DNA of 9,389 nucleotides, from NCBI GenBank assembly GCA_947455805.1, contig CANGSN010000090.1, forward strand, positions 1 through 9,389, written 5' to 3'. The notes below the pieces were generated by a model. That model saw only the letters and a program-made list of their open reading frames with translations, made no database searches and was not told where the DNA came from. How positions within the stretch are numbered: position 1 is the first letter of the stretch; each line of letters opens with the position of its first letter. This stretch comes from Planctomycetota bacterium. Lineage in GTDB: Bacteria; Planctomycetota; UBA1135; UBA2386. Shown here piece by piece: positions 6,798 to 9,389 of the stretch. The position numbers and the translations under genes are program-made.

Positions 6798-7604
6798 ATG
6801 CCGACGCTGGCCCGCCCGTTCGCTCCGTTGCTCGCCCTGTTGCTGGTCGCCTGCAGCGCCGCGGCACCGCCGAGGACGCCGGCCGGCGCGACCACCGCCG
6901 ACACCGCGCGCGTGGTGCTGGCGGCGCTCGACAGCGAAGCGCTCTACACGATCGCCGGCGGCCTGAAGCCGGTCAGCGAAGGCTTCTGGCACGGCAACGT
7001 GCGCAGCGACCAACCGGACCTCGCCGCGGTGTCGGCGGCGCGTGCGGCCCTGGCCCCGTGGCGCAACGACACGCTGTGGGCCGACGTGCACGTGTTCCAC
7101 CAGGCCCACGACGGCAAGCGCGCGGCGCGCGGCTATGTCGTCGACCGCCGCGCCCTCGCCGAGCTGCTGCACGCGCAGGCCGCGTTCTTCGCGCCGTTCG
7201 GGCTCGGGCCCGACACGCACCCGGCCGAGGTCATGGCCGTGGTCGAGCGCCTGCCGAAGCTCGACCGCCACCGTGCACTCGGCCTCTTGTTCGGCTACCC
7301 GCAGCACGCGATCGAGTTCTTCCTCGCCGCCGAGGTCGCGCGCGAGTCCGGCACCGAACCAGCACCGCGCCGCTTCGTGCAGATCCCGGCGTTCGTCTCG
7401 CCCACCGGCCGCTTCGTCTACGCCGTCGGCAAGGACGATCCGGAACGCGCCGAGGACCGCGAGCTTGCCGCCGCCGCCGCACCAAGGCTCCAGCGCTACC
7501 GCCAGCTGCGCGCCGCCATCCGCGAGGACGACGCCGCGGCGCTGCTGGCGCTGGCCCGTCAGCTGCAGCAGGAGTTCGCGCCCACCGCCGCGCACCATCG
7601 CTGA
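6798..7604 (+). CDS. Lipoprotein of unknown function
   Basis: Protein of 268 aa. The ATG at 6798 starts a type II signal peptide, MPTLARPFAPLLALLLVAC, with lipobox LVAC and the lipidated Cys at residue 19. This decides the start over upstream in-frame codons that overlap the divergent gene. Ser at +2 favours sorting to the outer membrane by the usual Lol rule. The mature part is mixed alpha/beta and soluble-looking: ALYTIAGGLKPVSEGFW near residues 50-66 is the most distinctive block, followed by WADVHVFHQAHDGKRAARGYVVDRR in the middle, ALGLLFGYPQHAIEFFLAAEV, and PTGRFVYAVGKDDP. The C-terminal ~50 residues are a charged, Ala/Leu-rich helix. No catalytic motif is recognised. The gene is separated by 85 bp from the divergent secreted-protein gene, and no clear Shine-Dalgarno precedes it. 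The reading frame and lipoprotein status are solid; the family is not identified. Confidence 0.78.
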   Translation: MPTLARPFAPLLALLLVACSAAAPPRTPAGATTADTARVVLAALDSEALYTIAGGLKPVSEGFWHGNVRSDQPDLAAVSAARAALAPWRNDTLWADVHVFHQAHDGKRAARGYVVDRRALAELLHAQAAFFAPFGLGPDTHPAEVMAVVERLPKLDRHRALGLLFGYPQHAIEFFLAAEVARESGTEPAPRRFVQIPAFVSPTGRFVYAVGKDDPERAEDRELAAAAAPRLQRYRQLRAAIREDDAAALLALARQLQQEFAPTAAHHR

Positions 7605-7687
7605 CGATGGCAGCACGCCCCCACAGTCCGCAGCCGTCGCCAATCGCCCGCGCCCCTCAGTCTCGCGCGGCCACCGTCGACGCCGTC

Positions 7688-7715
7688 GAGCCGCGACCGC
7701 TGCGGTCGTCGGCTC
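7688..7715. terminator. Strong hairpin between convergent genes
   Basis: GAGCCG (7688-7693) and CGACC (7694-7698) pair with GGTCG (7703-7707) and CGGCTC (7710-7715 with neighbouring bases), giving an 11 bp stem with a single bulged T and loop GCTGC. It lies in the 147 bp between the stop of the lipoprotein gene (7604) and the stop of the convergent barrel gene (7752). There is no T-run on either side. It is the strongest secondary-structure candidate in the window and probably a bidirectional terminator. Confidence 0.5.
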
Positions 7716-7751
7716 CTACCGGGCGGGCGACGCCTCGCGCCCTCGCGGTGT

Positions 7752-8684
7752 CTAGTAGGTGATCCCGAAGCCGAAGAACACCTGCTGCCGCTGCACGCCG
7801 GTCTCCCGCTCCGGCCCGAACAGTTCGCCGTCGTGGTCGCCGTAGAGCGCGTGCTGCAAGCTGTAGCCGGCTTCGCCGCGCAGGGCACCGAGCTGCAGCC
7901 GCAGGCCGCCGGTCAGCTCGCCACCAAGACGCACCGTGCTGTCGTTGGACTCACCGCCGCGGAAGCTCTCTTCGAACCATGCGACACCGACGTCGCCGCC
8001 AAAGCGCGTGAACAGCTCGAGCCCGTCGCGGCGATCGCCCAGCAGGCGCAGCGTCGGCTCGAGCACGACGCGCGGGCCGAACGACAGGTAGTCGCGCTCG
8101 AGCCGCGCCAGCTGATGGTCGACCTGCTGCCAGTCGCCGAACGCACCGAGGCGCACCGGCAGGCGGAAGACGCCGTCGATCGGTTGCAGCACCACGTGCG
8201 GGAACAACCCGACGCCGGCGACGCGGGCGGCAGCGGGCCGCGGCTCGACGCCGTCGTTGACGAAGCGGCCGGCGAACAGGTCGCCGTCGGACGACCACAG
8301 GTCGAGTTCGATCGCCGAGCCGGAGGCGACGTCGACCGACGCCTTGCCGAACCAGGCATCGGCGCGATCGTCCAGCTGGGTGCCCTGCATGCGCACGCCG
8401 ACGTTGCCGGCACCGACGCGCAGGTCGGCGCGAAGCGGGTTCAGCGCCGAGCGGAACGGGCGCGGCCCGTCGACCCGCCCGGGCTCACGTTGGTCGATGT
8501 GCTGAGGCGACTGCGCACCGGCCGCGGGCGCCTGTTCGCGAACGCGCAGCAGCGCCGCGGCAGGATCCCGCGCAGCATGCAGGCGTTCGAGTCGCGCCCG
8601 CTGGATCGCCGCCCACTCTGCATCGGCACTGGTCGTGGCGCATGCAGGCAGGAGCAACAGCGACAGGAGCAGCGTTCGGCGCAT
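7752..8684 (-). CDS. Probable outer-membrane beta-barrel protein with lipoprotein signal
   Basis: Protein of 310 aa. The N-terminus MRRTLLLSLLLLPAC is a type II signal peptide with lipobox LPAC (Cys 15). A charged helical stretch follows (about 21-55, DAEWAAIQRARLERLHAARD...REQ) that could form a short coiled coil. From about residue 80 the chain alternates polar and hydrophobic residues in 8-12-residue strands (NPLRADLRVGAGNVGVRM, SAIELDLWS, GLFPHVVLQPID, RVVLEPTLRLLGD, GLELFTRFGGDVGVAWF, STVRLGGELTGGLRLQLG, LRGEAGYSLQHALYG). It ends QQVFFGFGITY, with the C-terminal aromatic residue and alternating pattern typical of BAM-inserted barrels. No family could be named. It is convergent with the lipoprotein gene. 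It lies downstream of the dehydrogenase on the same strand, but the 124 bp gap argues against tight coupling. No Shine-Dalgarno is evident. Confidence 0.75.
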   Translation of the reverse strand: MRRTLLLSLLLLPACATTSADAEWAAIQRARLERLHAARDPAAALLRVREQAPAAGAQSPQHIDQREPGRVDGPRPFRSALNPLRADLRVGAGNVGVRMQGTQLDDRADAWFGKASVDVASGSAIELDLWSSDGDLFAGRFVNDGVEPRPAAARVAGVGLFPHVVLQPIDGVFRLPVRLGAFGDWQQVDHQLARLERDYLSFGPRVVLEPTLRLLGDRRDGLELFTRFGGDVGVAWFEESFRGGESNDSTVRLGGELTGGLRLQLGALRGEAGYSLQHALYGDHDGELFGPERETGVQRQQVFFGFGITY

Positions 8685-8808
8685 GGCGGAGGCCAGGCCA
8701 TGCCCGGCTTCCTACACTACCTCGCGGCACCGACGCCCCGCGGCCCGCGGCCTCGCCTCGCCGTCGACGGCCGGTGGCACCGCGACGTCGCCAGTCCCAA
8801 GCCAGGAC

Positions 8809-9389
8809 TCACCACATCACCGATCCACCGCAGTGGCTGATCGCCTGCCCGGTCATGCCGGACGCCGCCGGCGAACACAGCCACGCGACCAGTTCGCCGA
8901 TCTCGGCCGGATCGAGCATGCGCCCGAGCGGCACCTGCGCCAGCGCTGCGGCCTTCGCCTTCGCGAACTCGACCTGCATGCCGTCGGCGAGCAGCTGCAT
9001 GCCGGCGCGCGCCATCTCGGTGTCGGTCCAACCCGGGCACACGGTGTTGACGGTGATGCGCCGCGGGGCCAGTTCGAGAGCCAGCGCCTTGCCGAAGCCG
9101 ATGACGCCGTGCTTGCTGGCGCAGTAGGCCGTGTAGCCGGGCACACCGAAGCGGCCGAGCACGGAGCTCACGTTGACCACGCGGCCGCCGGCGGGCAGAT
9201 GGCGGAGTGCGGCGCGCGTGGTGAAGAACATGCCGTCGAGATTGGTGCGCACGATCTCGTCCCAGCGATCGGGACCAGGCGTGGCGCAGCCGTTCGGACC
9301 GCCGACGCCGGCGTTGTTGACCAGCACGTCGAGGCCGCCGAGCCGTTTCGCGGCGAAGTCGACGGCCTTGGCGACGGCCGCGGCATCGC
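8809..9389 (-). CDS. Short-chain dehydrogenase/reductase (classical SDR), 5'-truncated by window edge
   Basis: NAD(P)-dependent oxidoreductase of the classical, FabG-like SDR type. The visible ~193 residues contain the family motifs in order: LDVLVNNAG (cofactor-binding fold; 9307-9333), the catalytic Asn in RTNLDGMFF, the catalytic Ser in VVNVSSVLG, the YCASK active-site motif (Tyr codon 9124-9126), the VCPGWTDTEM loop, and the C-terminal ISHCGGSVMW. The first ~75 residues, including the TGxxxGxG nucleotide-binding motif, lie beyond the right edge. The frame is open to the edge, reading DAAAVAKAVDFAAKRLGG just before LDVLVNNAG, so the GTG at 9325-9327 is an internal valine, not a start. The C-terminal CGG form resembles many acetoacetyl-CoA or 3-oxoacyl reductases and 3-hydroxybutyrate dehydrogenases, but substrate cannot be called. 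Confidence 0.93.
   Translation of the reverse strand, partial: DAAAVAKAVDFAAKRLGGLDVLVNNAGVGGPNGCATPGPDRWDEIVRTNLDGMFFTTRAALRHLPAGGRVVNVSSVLGRFGVPGYTAYCASKHGVIGFGKALALELAPRRITVNTVCPGWTDTEMARAGMQLLADGMQVEFAKAKAAALAQVPLGRMLDPAEIGELVAWLCSPAASGMTGQAISHCGGSVMW

Noticed and set aside
5481..7643. Long minus-strand open frame of ~720 codons
   Set aside because: It crosses the real secreted-protein gene in a different frame and lies antisense to the lipoprotein; composition is that of a shadow frame.
5699..7762. Long plus-strand open frame of ~690 codons
   Set aside because: It is antisense to the secreted protein and out of frame with the lipoprotein. Its Arg/His/Ala-rich translation has no motifs.
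8714..8719. TAGTGT on the minus strand, 30 bp upstream of the barrel-protein ATG, as a -10 box
   Set aside because: No acceptable -35 lies at 16-18 bp upstream and the -10 match is weak.

Overview
The window is about 70% GC by eye, densely coding, and reads as chromosomal DNA of a Gram-negative-type bacterium. It encodes Sec signal peptides, lipoboxes and a probable outer-membrane barrel. Large secreted proteins with a C-terminal beta-rich module of the type I associate with marine and environmental Planctomycetota make that phylum the best guess. This is inference, because the window holds no rRNA or other phylogenetic marker.

Layout, left to right: (1) the 3' two thirds of an RluA-family pseudouridine synthase (+). 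(2) A helical protein of unknown function with two LTPAQ motifs (-), convergent with it; its N-terminus looks frameshifted. (3) Divergent from that, a complete minimal flagellin (+, 267 aa) with no other flagellar gene nearby. (4) A 300 bp non-coding stretch with a sigma-70-like promoter and a short imperfect repeat pair. (5) A 996-aa secreted multidomain zinc metallopeptidase (+), fungalysin/M36-like. (6) A 367-aa secreted protein of unknown function (-), convergent with the peptidase and sharing its C-terminal module. (7) Divergent from that, a 268-aa lipoprotein of unknown function (+). (8) A 310-aa lipid-anchored probable beta-barrel outer-membrane protein (-), convergent with the lipoprotein. 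(9) The 3' part of a short-chain dehydrogenase/reductase (-), running off the right edge.

Genes mostly alternate in strand and no multi-gene operon is evident. All three convergent junctions carry a GC-rich dyad without a T-run, and they probably act as shared bidirectional terminators. The common theme of the middle of the window is the cell envelope and exterior: flagellin, exopeptidase, secreted protein, lipoprotein and barrel. No defence system, mobile element, CRISPR array, tRNA or rRNA was seen. The items most worth following up are the orphan two-domain flagellin, the shared C-terminal module of the two secreted proteins, and the lipobox-plus-barrel protein.
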